Shown: positions 1 to 10,655 of the stretch, piece by piece | How positions within the stretch are numbered: the stretch's first letter is position 1 | How the letters are laid out: every line of letters begins with the position of its first letter | NCBI RefSeq assembly: GCF_037975245.1 | Contig: NC_092583.1 | Span: 10,018,764-10,082,763, forward strand | Direction: 5' to 3' | Length of the DNA: 64,000 nt | DNA from: Apostichopus japonicus | Lineage: Eukaryota > Echinodermata > Holothuroidea > Aspidochirotida > Stichopodidae | Translations under genes and position numbers: made by a program | Notes under the pieces: generated by a model | What the model saw: only the letters and a program-made list of their open reading frames with translations | Database searches by the model: none | Told to the model about the DNA's origin: nothing

Positions 1-2712
1 GCCAGCCAACTGTAGAGATTGAAAGTGTATCTTCACCTGAGTTTCAACTGCAACAATTTTGTGACCTCAAACCTCAAACGTGACAATTTCGAGAGAACAA
101 AAATAGGGTGAGACCCGGTGAGAGGAGACATGGGAAATCAAAGAAGATGCCTTTTGAAACTTTTTTGGGGGCTCCAGTAGCTTCTTGAAATTTCTATAAA
201 TTATAGCCATGGATGATATTAATCTTATTTTATAATTAAAAAAAATATGAATATCAAAAAAGTGTTAATTCAGTATATAAAAGAAAGGCTCAAAGAAACC
301 TCACCAAATAATCAGTTTAGAAAAGTTGCTTTAGAAAAAAAAAATGTACGCCATTTCTGCGTACTTGAGGAGGAGTAGGAGGGCACGGCCCACTGGTGGA
401 TGGATGGCACTTGTACTTGCACTAAAAATATCAAAGGCTTGGCAATACCCTTGCACCTACTGTTAGATGGGGCATGTTCTTAAGTTTTAAGTCATATTCA
501 AAATTCAATGAATAGCTTTAAACGACAGATTTCATTCACAGCTGTTTTAATATAGGCTATAAGTAAGGAGGCATAAAACTCAGCAAGGAAATTTTTTATG
601 TTCATCCACCCCCCCCCCCTCCCACGCCAAAAATACATTTTGCAGTACACTAGGGAGTTTTGATGCTGATAGTCTGTGGCTATAAGAAACTAAGATTCCT
701 ACCCAAAGTTGTATGACATAAATATTTATGGCATTCATCCAAAACCCCAAAGATTTTGGATTCTGGCAAAGACATAGGATTTCACAACCGGGGCTTGTAT
801 TAACAGATGGCACCGATGGCAAGTTGCCATTGGTGCTCTACAATTTGCCATAATGCCTTTTAAAAATCACCTGTTACCTATGGCGACAACTGCCGTGCCA
901 CATTAGCCACGTTTTCAGTATATGCCCTGATAATGAACGATTTGCGATCATAACAATTGAAAGAAAATGATACGCCGTCCATGTTCTCTGTAATTTCTGA
1001 ACTTGTTTTTCTCTCATAAGCCTTTAGAACCCATTCAAAATTTTGAAGATTGCCTTGGTGTCCTTCCCAAGGCTGATAAATTACCTGGATCGATGGAGCC
1101 GATAGTCACTCTCTCATCGCTAAGTTATTCCGTTTTTCTAAGAAGGCAGTCACTTTCTGACAAAAAGTCACGGAATATAAAGACCAAATTTTTCATCACA
1201 TCGTTATTATGTTGTCCAAGGAAGAGCAGATGCTTTCGTAAGGGCAAATTTTAACAGCTTTACAGGGCAGTCTGCTGTGTGGTATTGCAGCCAGAGCTGA
1301 GGATCTAAGATACTACTACCAACATTACATATCTAAGACCATCTGAGCCTACGATACTGGTCAACAGAGGGATGAGGTTAACACTACCTGGTATTTTGGA
1401 TAATCTATGTGTCCTCCAGACTAACTAGTTTTATCCTTTTTTTATTTATTTATTTTTTATTATTATTATTGTTATTATTATTATTTTTTTATTACTATAA
1501 TTTTTTTTATTATAATTATTTTTATTTTTTATTATTATTATTATTTTTTTTTTCCAACTTTAAAGGGCAATACCCCAAAAAAGTACCAAAAAATACAGCA
1601 AATACAGAACGTTAGACAACAATGAAAACCATAAAGAGCACTATAGCCAAACAAAATTTGATCTATTTTGGATTTTCAACAAAACAAATGGATTTTCATT
1701 TCTAATGAAGAATGGGAGAAAAAAAATGAATGTAATCTATAACCAAAATCTACAAGACCAAGATAAAATCTGGTTACTAAAAACAGACAAAAAGGTTGTA
1801 AAATTCCAATAGGTTAAGGATCAAAGTCAGTTTTTTGGGGTCTTTTATCACAATATTTATTACTATTGTTATGGTTGGATTTTGTTAATTTGTAGTTTTA
1901 TGCAAGCACTGCTGCATTGGGCCAATACTATTTGTAAGTAGTCGTCATATTATCCACAGATTTCTAGGAAGCTTATACGTCTGCGTGAATATTGGACACT
2001 TAAAATCAACATTGATGTCAACTGAATTTCCATCAGCGTTAATAAAGTGTTGGTGTAATATGCGAATATTCGAACGATGGGAGGTTTCCATGAATGTTGT
2101 GATATTAGAAAACAACTCAAAGTTTTTTATTTATTTATTTAATGATAGATGATGCCAATGTCTGTGTGCAGTAGAAAGGGATGCCGCAGGGTCACATGCC
2201 TGGCTAATTTGCATAACATGTGTTACAGCTCTACGTAACAAAACTAGAAACCACACATACGGTATAGGGGCCGATAATCTGTTTTTTCTCATGAATTTGT
2301 TTCTTTTCTTGAAAGGGAGTTTGAAAGGGGAGTCTGAAAAACTGGATTTGGGTATTTACGAATGCCAATACTTAATAAGATCAAGATTATTACAAGCAGA
2401 TTCTTCATCTGAAGCTACAAGATAAGAATGGACGGTTAACACCGGCCGAGATACGCAGAGATCTTGGAAGCTCTTTAATACCAACCTCTAGACACTCTGG
2501 GTGGTGGTATGAGGAGGGGGCGGGGGGGGGGAAAAGGTTTACAAGAGGTGCCCGGTCATCTTGGGAGGTGAACATCAAAAGGTCACTGCGTCACTCTAGA
2601 CACCCGTAGAGCAACAGTGCAGAAGTTAAAATAATAACGATCGAGTGTCCCATTTTAATTAAGCAAAGAACGGCAAGAGGTTTGAGATCAGTTTTCTCAT
2701 CTGTAAACTTAC
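1..2712. other. non-coding, probably intron of the PB1 gene
   Basis: I find no exon with a good reading frame and paired splice sites here. It follows the donor at 2712 of the PB1-encoding exon (minus strand), so it is probably intron. It holds an imperfect 13-bp-arm hairpin near 811-836, a C run near 602-611, a T/TTA-rich block at about 1434-1555 and a G run near 2518-2530. The 83-aa and 68-aa frames here are low-complexity or unrelated to anything I know. Confidence 0.5.
1434..1555. repeat. T-rich / (TTA)n low-complexity tract
   Basis: About 120 bases made almost only of T and A in TTA and TTTA units. A 68-residue frame through it is an F/L/Y homopolymer artefact. Confidence 0.85.
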
Positions 2713-2821
2713 GGAGCCATCTTGGTCAGTGAAGTACATTTCCACATTCTTTTTGGTAAAGGCAGTATGGACAGCTTTTCTCAGTTCCTTGATTTCAACA
2801 GGCGTTGGGACAAGAACCACC
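2713..2821 (-). CDS. internal exon, PB1 domain (MEKK2/3-like), second part
   Basis: Seen: on the minus strand a pyrimidine-rich acceptor ending TTTTCTTAG precedes a 109-base open exon, which ends at a strong donor, TCC|GTAAGT. Frame: the first base completes a codon begun in the exon at 4395-4441, then 36 codons follow, ending in phase 0. The peptide includes LVPTPVEIKELRKAV and ends NVEMYFTDQDGS. Family knowledge: PB1 domains have a beta-grasp fold, and this ending resembles the acidic OPCA loop (Y-x-D-x-D-G). Human MEKK2 and MEKK3 carry such a domain near the N-terminus and use it to bind MEK5. Inference: this is a MAP3K2/3-type kinase gene. Only the start of the PB1 is present; the rest and any kinase domain would lie left of the window or were missed. 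Other PB1 proteins are possible. Confidence 0.6.
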
Positions 2822-4394
2822 CTAAGAAAACAAAAGCATCAATGAACAAGAGATAGACGAGTCACTCCAAGAGATAAAGATGCGATTTATATATTTATGC
2901 ATACAATGAAAAATTTGCATTAGGGTAATAGCTATAAATTTCAAGTGGAAAAGCTTACAGTCTTGTATCAAGTGCAAGACCTTCTCACACATCTTTACAA
3001 CTGGTGTGAAGCCCTGATCATTGGCAACTATTTCACACCCAAAGTGTGCACAATTTAAACAGTCCCTCCCAAGGCACTACAGTGTACCCACATCCACATG
3101 TCACTTAACAGACTACCCTCAGAGTGCAGTTACAAACCTTTACCAAAGCCATTTATAAGTTGCCTCACAGGGTACCCCCCCATTTACACACCTGGGTGAA
3201 GACAGGCAAGGGAGATTAATACTAAAGACTCCTTACCCAAGGAAACAACGTCATGACCTGGCCAGAATTTGAACTCACAACTCCTTAGATCGCAAGTCCA
3301 TTGACTACATGCGGTCGTGACTGATGCCGTATAACTTTCACGCACGTAATTGGATACCCCTCAACCTAAACTAGTAGGTCCATGTGATTACCCACCCAAC
3401 CCCCCCCCTCCCACCCCAATTGCTGGGTCTTGGTTTATAGCAAATCACTAAACCATTCAGTCCTATCTAGACAACCTTGCATCCCAAAATTTTCAATGCT
3501 CTATTCTTCTTTTTTTTTAAACAAATTTGCAAACCTGTTTCTTCGATACAATTTTAATGGAGTTAAATAAATAAAAACAGATAGTGTCTACAGTACAGAT
3601 GTAAACCCTTTTTTTCCCCTTCTACCAGTCAAGTGTGAACAACATCATTAGGGTCAATGGTGGGTGGGCAATAGTGCTAGAATTTTTAAAATTTTGTTAG
3701 TCTAGAAATGTAATCTGCTGGTAACAATTCATGAAAGATTCTTGCGGGGGGGGGGGGGCAAAGACAAACAAGATAAGGACAACAGACATGAAGACAAAAG
3801 AGAAGATAATAATAGATATATATATATAGAGAGAGAGAGATGACCCCAAATTCCAGGATCCATTCAGACAGGACATGCTCTACTTGGTAACAATAACGGT
3901 CAAGGGGTCAATCACTGAGGGTCAAAAGAGGCAGTAAAACACCCACCCCTCAGCCACTGACCAAAGGTGGAATAAAATTTTGGCACCGGATCAAAACTGC
4001 ACTAAGTGTAACCAAGTATGACGCTCTACTTAAAACTTGGATTTCGCAAATTTCCGATCCTAGAAACCAAAAGTGGACAGAAATCGATGGAAAATATCCG
4101 CTCGAAAAATACAAAGTAGACACTTTGGTTGGTAGAATGAGAAGGATGGGCAGTGACCTGTGAAGCCGGGTCACAGAGGGTGCACAGTGTTAAAAGGTTA
4201 ACAGGACATTCTAGGCGCGGTAGAATGAGGGTGCTAAGGTTGTGGCGAGACAGGTAAGCGAGGAGCGAAGTAAATCTATCTTTTGTCAATTTACATACAC
4301 ACGCACACACATGAAGAAACATATGTCTATATGCATGCACCTGGTACTTGACCCCCCCCCCCCCAAAATATTTCACTAATCCAGATGAACCCAC
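2822..4394. other. intron of the PB1 gene
   Basis: Lies between the acceptor at 2822-2823 and the donor at 4393-4394 on the minus strand. It contains C runs (near 3400-3410 and 4352-4363), a G run near 3746-3757, a (TA)n(GA)n microsatellite at about 3817-3840 and a palindromic-family repeat at 4050-4275. Confidence 0.5.
4050..4275 (+). repeat. palindromic interspersed repeat with CAGGTAAG, copy 1
   Basis: Shares with copies near 20.4, 32.5 and 41.2 kb the modules TGCACAGTGTTAAAAGGTTA, ACATTCTAGGC, GGTAGAATGAGGGTGCTAAG and GAGACAGGTAAGCGAGGAGC. A perfect CAGGTAAG lies at 4251-4258. It sits in the intron of the PB1 gene, on the strand opposite to transcription. Probably a MITE-like element. 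Confidence 0.7.
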
Positions 4395-4441
4395 CTTTTT
4401 TCATCTTGAAATTCAAACTTGACTCTGACTGTTCTTCTGTA
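4395..4441 (-). CDS. internal exon, PB1 domain (MEKK2/3-like), first strand
   Basis: Seen: minus-strand acceptor CCCTACAG, then 47 bases, then donor AAAAAAG|GTGGGT. The frame gives 15 codons plus two bases, peptide YRRTVRVKFEFQDEK, and the split codon AG+G (Arg) is completed exactly by the exon at 2713-2821. Joined, the junction reads QDEKRVVLVP. Family knowledge: human MEKK2, as I recall it, has VRVKFEHRGEKR at the start of its PB1 domain, so the similarity is marked. The phase match between two independently found exons is the main support. At 47 bases the exon is short but not abnormal. Confidence 0.65.
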
Positions 4442-4608
4442 CTGTAGGGCAAAGAAAAGACGAAGAACAAGGTCAACACAACTAAAGAAAGTAAAAAGAT
4501 GGAGGAACCTGCAACAACAACTACAACAGCAGCAAAAAAGATATAAGAAATTTACTCTCATCATTGTTATAATGCTTTCCCCAAACCTTACCTGGTTTGT
4601 GAATTAAC

Positions 4609-4878
4609 GAGCGACATACTCACCTCATATAACCTATGCATTACCGTATTCACCTCGCTCTAGCATCTGGCAATTGTCTGTATGTGAGTGTGGCCATCTC
4701 CCTTCCGTAATTGCCGTCCTGCACGTTTGAACTGCTTTTTGTCAATTAAACGTTTCATTTTTCGTGATTTTCGTACGTTTTTTGGTTGCCTCGTTAACTC
4801 ACATACAGACAATTGCCAGATGCTAGAGCGAGGTTAATACGGTAATGCATAGGTTATATGAGGTGAGGGAGTACGTGC
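4609..4878. mobile_element. foldback MITE with ~69-bp inverted arms and 11-bp target duplication (Mutator-like)
   Basis: The left arm (from about 4621) and right arm (to about 4866) are inverted copies of about 69 bases with one mismatch, containing ACCTATGCATTACCGTATT and GCATCTGGCAATTGTCTG. The termini add a diverged GAGCGACATACT / GCACGTACTCC pair. The direct repeat TGTGAATTAAC flanks the element at 4598-4608 and 4879-4889. An 11-bp duplication with long inverted ends fits Mutator-like non-autonomous elements (family knowledge). There is no coding capacity. It lies inside an intron of the PB1 gene. Confidence 0.85.
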
Positions 4879-4946
4879 TGTGAATTAACAATATTATAAT
4901 ACTTTTAAAATGTTACATTTCATCTTAGAAATTTAAAAAGGATTAC

Positions 4947-5047
4947 ATTTCCAACCTCTTTATCATCATCTCCCAGGAGTCCTATCATTTGATCCGCGAT
5001 ATCTTGAAGGGCGGCCTCCTTTTGGTCTTCTATCTTTTTCTTGTCAG
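4947..5047 (-). CDS. internal exon upstream of the PB1 domain
   Basis: Seen: minus-strand acceptor CCTCTCTCCAG, then an open frame with peptide DKKKIEDQKEAALQDIADQM followed by IGLLGDDDKE. The acceptor implies one base from a preceding exon. Two donors are possible, both in phase 0 and so compatible with the next exon at 4395-4441: GAG|GTTGGA (exon end 4956) or AAT|GTAATC (exon end 4947). The segment is charged and helical in character. Family knowledge: MEKK2/3 proteins begin with a short helix containing an EALNSIM-like stretch just before PB1, so QKEAALQDIADQM is in the right place. The first coding exon was not found. Confidence 0.5.
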
Positions 5048-5154
5048 CTGGAGAGAGGGTGGATAAAAAAAATACAACCAAATTTTAGGTTTACATAATT
5101 TTATATTTAATACATGAAACTGTTCTAAACCTTACAGTATCGGGAGTGCACGTA

Positions 5155-5850
5155 GCTTCATGATCTTTCATCAAAGAAGATTGTTAACTGTCTGTCTTTG
5201 GCTGTATGGGATTTCCTAAAAAATCCTATTGTTATTGTGTTATATTTATATAAATTCATAAATCAGGGATGAGCCTGTGTTAATAAAAAATTACAGAACT
5301 TTGCAAAAATTGCGGAATAGGCTCCAGTTTGCGTATGCTACAGTGTGTTAGGATAATAATTTTTGTCCCAGAGGAAGAAAAGAAATCACGGATATTCCGC
5401 GAATTCGCGAAAAAGCTCATGCATGATAAATGGAGTCTGAAATATGTCCCAAGAACGTCTGTTTGTTTGGCAGGATGCAAATACGAAACCTTCGACAGTT
5501 TTTACACTAGTGACTTGCACCGTCAGAATGTAAAGCAACGTTTTTGTGTTGTTGAAATGCATAAATATCCCAATGCTACCACTACAAAGTTAAATCCTAT
5601 ATAACAAATGAAAGGTTGTTATGTCATGTCATTTACAAGTAGTGAAGCAAACATCAAAATTCTTTGAAAATTTGCTTCAAACGTGTTTTATTCGGTACTA
5701 CTGTGAAAATTGTCCGGCTGACGAAATGTCGAGGATTGAAGCAAATTCACTCGATTTCACTCCGACGCAAAATGCTACTTTGAGGAAATGCTTGTGCTTG
5801 TTACCATGGCAATATATCCTACACAGAGCTAGCAGTTAAACCATTTGATA
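5155..5850 (+). repeat. interspersed repeat, copy 1 (partner at 11405-11720)
   Basis: The order of modules TTAACTGTCTGTCTTTGGCTG, GGGATTTCCTAAAA, ATTCCTATTGT, TGTTTGTTTGGCAG and TGCAAATACGAAA recurs at 11405-11720 in the same orientation with moderate divergence. No inverted ends or tail were recognised, so the class is unknown. The 91-aa and 72-aa frames here are therefore probably not genes. Confidence 0.6.
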
Positions 5851-7852
5851 GAAACGAACAATTAAACTGCAGGGTTAACTTTAGCTCGTCTACTGACTAA
5901 ACCAGAGGGTAATAACAAATAATGAAAGAGAAGCCTTTAAATTTAAAGCCTTGTTCTTCAAATTTTAGAGGAGGCAAGAGGGACCTGATGCTGATATCAC
6001 AAGGGGGGGGGGGGATCAATTTCATAGTGTGAATGCCCACATACTCAGGATCAGGAGGAGGATCCCACTGACTCCACAAGGGTGGTGTAGTATAAAAGCT
6101 CTGACCCGACCCGAGAAATCTGGTTACTTGCCCTTCTCACCTCTTCACGCCCACAGCCCAGAAAAGGCAAACTTATTTGTATATGATCATCGTGACATTT
6201 TTGTTCTCTTCTACCTTTCAACGACCAACCCCGCCCCCCACCCCCCTCCCCATCCCCCCTCCACTCTCACTCATTTGCTCGATCATGATAACACTGTCCA
6301 GGGTCAGCTTTTCTCTACCTCCCCGAGAGAACACAAGATCCTAATCCCTCCCTGGATTTTGAGTTATTCATCAAATGTGAACAAGGCTTGAAAAGAGGAA
6401 ACTAGTCACAAAGCTTCCCACAACTTTGAGTGAAGGAAATGAAAAATCTGAAATAAATATCCTTAGCAGATACAAACTGTATATATACATATATGTACTG
6501 TGTCTGACTCTTGTAGAGTAACTTTTAACTGATTCATTAAATTTCTACATCATACTACTGTATGGGGCACCGATCCAGGTGGTGGGGTATGGGAAGGTGT
6601 ACCCCTCTGATTTGAGTGTCAGTCCATGTTCTGCAGTCGAGATGGCTCGCACCTCAAAACCAGCCATAGGATTACGGCACAATATATCGTGACATGTGCT
6701 TAATCCTGGAATCCCACAAATATTAACTATCTAATCCCGATTACTGTACAATAATGTCACTATCCTTGCCACTTCGTGTTACATTAAAACATGCACATCA
6801 CCCCTCCCTTCCCCCTCCCTGTCCCCTTCCCACCTCACTGGTAACAGCTCATGTTTATTTACAGTACCCGATCCTACTGATCTGATACACTATGCACCTG
6901 GAAAGAAATTTCTCTTAGCTACAGTACTTAACAAAGGAGGTTTTCGTACATTAATCATTTCCCACTTTGGATTTAATTAATAACCTTCTTGGGATCTGAT
7001 AACCGGCAATTTTTAAACGCGGCAACAAATTAACCGGGTTAATAACATTGTGAATAACTTGTCCACAAGGGAGTTGAAGATAAAGTCAACATCCATCCTA
7101 ATGTAACAGTTTTAGATATATCTCGTTTGACCAATGGCTTCCTGTGTTGTCAACACTACTTCTCTGCTTAGCTAATCAGGCTTCAATCATTCACACAGCA
7201 GCTTGTTTACAGGTAATTTCGTACAGCAATTATACACTACAGAGTTACAACATCGGAAGACACTCAAATTAACGTGTTAAAAGGTCCCGTAATATATTCT
7301 GCCGAGACGATCAACGCACAAGCTGCTGTCTGTTTTCAAAATCAGCTGTGCACATATTTTCATCAGAAGGTGATTTGTTTAATAATGCTGTGTTATTGGG
7401 AGAGCTTAATGATTTAACGGTTGGGACAGGAGTTTTACTTGGGGGCTGCTGCATGGGGTTTACATTATTAATGGTCCACCAAAGGGGGTGGAGGGGGGGG
7501 AGAGAATCTTAAGACTTTTAAAATACTGAGGTTTAGTTCCAAACAAGTGTGTGAAAACAGTGAAATTACTCAATGCTTTGTGAATGCAATGCATTGTTAA
7601 TATCAGTGTAACGATTAACAAAAAATTAAATATTCAACTTATTAACATAGAATTGTAGTATTGGCTATTTGCAGTGAGGACTGTGAGGGCTTACTTCATC
7701 TTTGCCCCTGTATGTCAGTACTCATGGTTAGAATCATGAGGTAGACCCAATAACGGGGCACACTCCCAATTTAAAGACCAACACAAAGGTAACACTGATT
7801 TTCGTTTCGTTTCGTTTATTCCAGTATAAATTGCATAAAATACAGTTTATAA
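5851..7852. other. non-coding spacer or intron with C-rich tracts
   Basis: No supported exon. Contains a G run at about 6003-6014, a strongly C-rich block at 6229-6262, C-rich text near 6801-6830 and a G-rich block near 7486-7500. The 120-aa frame at 6029-6391 is proline/histidine-rich because it reads through the C-rich tract. Confidence 0.5.
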
Positions 7853-8548
7853 TAGGGATGCACCGGATCCAAATTTTTGGATCCGGCAGGAATCGGATTT
7901 TGCCGGATAGTACATGAAATCCGGCCGGATAAAATCCGGCCGGAACCGGATTTTTTCATTACACAAAAGAAAATCATTAATAAGAAGTAGAAGTATGAAA
8001 CAAGGAGCAAATCTTAGGTGAGGTATACGCATATTATAAAGAAGGTGAATTTAAGACCCCATTTATGATTAAATATGACTTGAAGTGGTGGTGTAATCTA
8101 CATTCTTTAATAAAATAACTACAATATAATTGTTGACAAGCTTGATACAGTATGTAAATTTGTTTGCTGGAAAAATACTGCATACTACCTATGAAGTTTG
8201 TTTTAAAACGGGAAAATGATTTCACTGCAAACTGTATTTGTTGTATATTCTGTAGCTTCATATTATTACAGTAGTTGTATTATTTTATTTTGGTTGATCT
8301 TTAGAAACAGTGGGTCAGACCATTGAGAAAATTAAATTAAACATGTTAAACTTAATTTTTCCTTACTTTGAATGTTTTTATTAATTTTTTATAATAGTTT
8401 TACATTGATTTAAGTTAATACCAACACCTTTTTAAGGAATAATTCAGGCCAGATTTTGAAAAAGATCCGGCCCGATTTTGAAAAATATCCGGCCGGAACC
8501 GGATAATTTCTCACTATCCGGCCGGACCGGATATCCGGTGCATCCCTA
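7853..8548. mobile_element. hAT-type non-autonomous element, 696 bp, TSD GTTTATAA
   Basis: Starts TAGGGATGCACCGGAT and ends with the inverted form ATCCGGTGCATCCCTA. The exact 8-bp duplication GTTTATAA flanks it at 7845-7852 and 8549-8556. Both ends carry several inverted and direct CCGGCCGGAT motifs. An 8-bp duplication with short inverted ends is the hAT signature. The internal A/T-rich part has no transposase frame. A diverged relative lies at 29873-30309. Confidence 0.92.
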
Positions 8549-10327
8549 GTTTATAAATAGGAAAATGGTGAGTATAATAAATAAAATAAATAAAATGTTA
8601 TGTGCATTCATAAAATGTATAAAAGTTAGGAAACAGTAACCCAATTATTTCATTAACTGAGTAAGTCTTGGTAACTATGTGCTTGCAAACTTTCAACTGA
8701 ATACTTGGTCAGTATTCAAGAAAGAACTGTCAAACCAAATAATGGAAAAGTATGCAATCAACTAAGGAATTGTTAACAGACTATTAAACAGAAACACTTG
8801 GTAAAGAATGCACCAAACTAAAGAAACGTGCAAGTGATACTTGGTAGTTATGCGCTGAAGCTCTGTTTAAATACGGAATACCTTGTATTAAAGTATGCAC
8901 TACAGAGTTGTCAATGGAATTCTTGGTAAGTATGTACCAAAGAACATCTTGATAGTTTGTACAGTATATCACTGTGATTTTAACCACTTGTTCTCTCTGC
9001 TTTTAGTGCAATCAAATTCCACATACCAATATGCTCCATTAATCTATGACAGACTATTGTCACACACTGTGCTATTGACATTCAATCAATCATACTGTCA
9101 TTCACACAGTAAAACTAGATATCAAAATCTCTCCTTTGTTTACTCATTTTAAGACATCTTGATCAAAGTTTACAATTCAATCCCGGCTTCAATGTTAGGG
9201 GCCCTGGTGTGTGCGACACAGTATAACCACAGAGCCAAATGTACTATTATATAAGTGCTGAACAATGGTACACGTTGTATGACCCGAATTCAATCTCTCA
9301 GAACAGGCATATAATCTATCCGATATCATATAGCAAAAATACAAGCTTCAAAACTGGTCAACTTGGACAGCAGTTTTGGCCACAATGGAACTGTACCTTT
9401 TTGTCAATTAATACCACACAAAACTCAGAGCTTTCAACACTGCTGTAAACACAAAATTTGAATACTAAAAATGATTCCGGCAGTTTAACATCCCAAACGG
9501 TGATCCCTTTTGCGTTACAGAACCTGGGAGCCCATGTAATGAGCTGGGTTTGGATGTATTCCATGTCAGCTAAGATATATTATGTGTTGGAGATGCATTT
9601 ACAAAAAAAAATTTTTCCAATTAGAAGCTTGTGTAACTTTAAGGGATTTTTTTGACCACATCACCGTCATTCGCATACAAAAATTAATGAGTTGTCTTTT
9701 AATTTGATTTTTTTTCAAATCACTTCCTCTTTGTCCATATTTTTGCTAATATTAAACATGGTAATGAATTGCATTGAATAGAACTCCTTAATATCATCAC
9801 ACAATAAGTAACGATACACAGCCACATTAGATGTATTATAATATTATTATACTATTATTATAGTATTAGAATGTCAGTTTAAAAGGCCAAAGAAAAAACA
9901 ATTTCCCACTTAACAATATATATTCATTTTTACAGACGTTGGTTGAATGAAAACATATTGTCCTACAATCCCATCTTGATTGCTTCCTCCTTTGCAAAGA
10001 TAAACACTTATTTCAATCAGTTTTTATTTATTTATTTTTGGTTTTTTTGTTTTGTTATGAAGAGAACAATGGGCAATTATCTGTCATCTTACAGAGACCC
10101 TAAAATCAAATTGTTTTCAGTTTTTTTTTTTTAATTTAAGTTTCTTTTATGAATTTTTTTCTTGGCTCAATGAAATTGGACAAATTCCCAGTGATATTTA
10201 GTATTTTTTTTTTCTGTTCTGATAGAGTGACTAGATGGTACCTATCTCGCAGCACAGCACAACATATAACAGCTTGGTTACAATGTTAAAGGCATTGAAG
10301 ACTCGCCCCAAACCGTGTGCGGCCAAC
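8549..10327. other. non-coding spacer or intron
   Basis: AT-rich text without supported exons or RNA genes. Short A/T tracts occur (8576-8595, 9838-9870, 10018-10050). The small frames at 8895-9152, 9239-9448 and 9358-9564 show no recognisable domain. Confidence 0.45.
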
Positions 10328-10645
10328 TGAAAAAGTTAGCTTTCTGTTGCTTGCAAGTGACCTTTTGTTCGTGTCGCTACAAAATGCAGACAGTAATAAA
10401 ACGTGATACCTTTATTGTTATCTTTAACTGGATGTCCATCGCTGTATCATTTGTATAATGTGCTGTGGGTATTGTCCGCGTGTACTGACTGTACACTAGT
10501 GTCTAATTACGGACGTTAGCAAGCTGTGTGTGTATTTTCTGGAATCGATGGTGGTGTTTAACACTTCTGTTACACCTCATTCGAAACTAGGTCAAATTAC
10601 CGGCATTAGAAGTTTCTTTTTGAACGTGTCTTCACACCCTTTAAA
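10328..10645 (+). repeat. interspersed repeat, copy inverted relative to 55334-55664
   Basis: Modules GTTGCTTGCAAGTGAC, GTGTCGCTACAAAATGCAGA, GTAATAAAACGTGATACCTT, ACACTAGTGTCTAATTACGG, GTGTTTAACACTTCTGTTAC and AAACTAGGTCAAATTACCGG recur as reverse complement at 55334-55664, at roughly 85-90% identity by eye. The element class is unknown. Confidence 0.8.
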
Positions 10646-10655
10646 CAGACAAATA

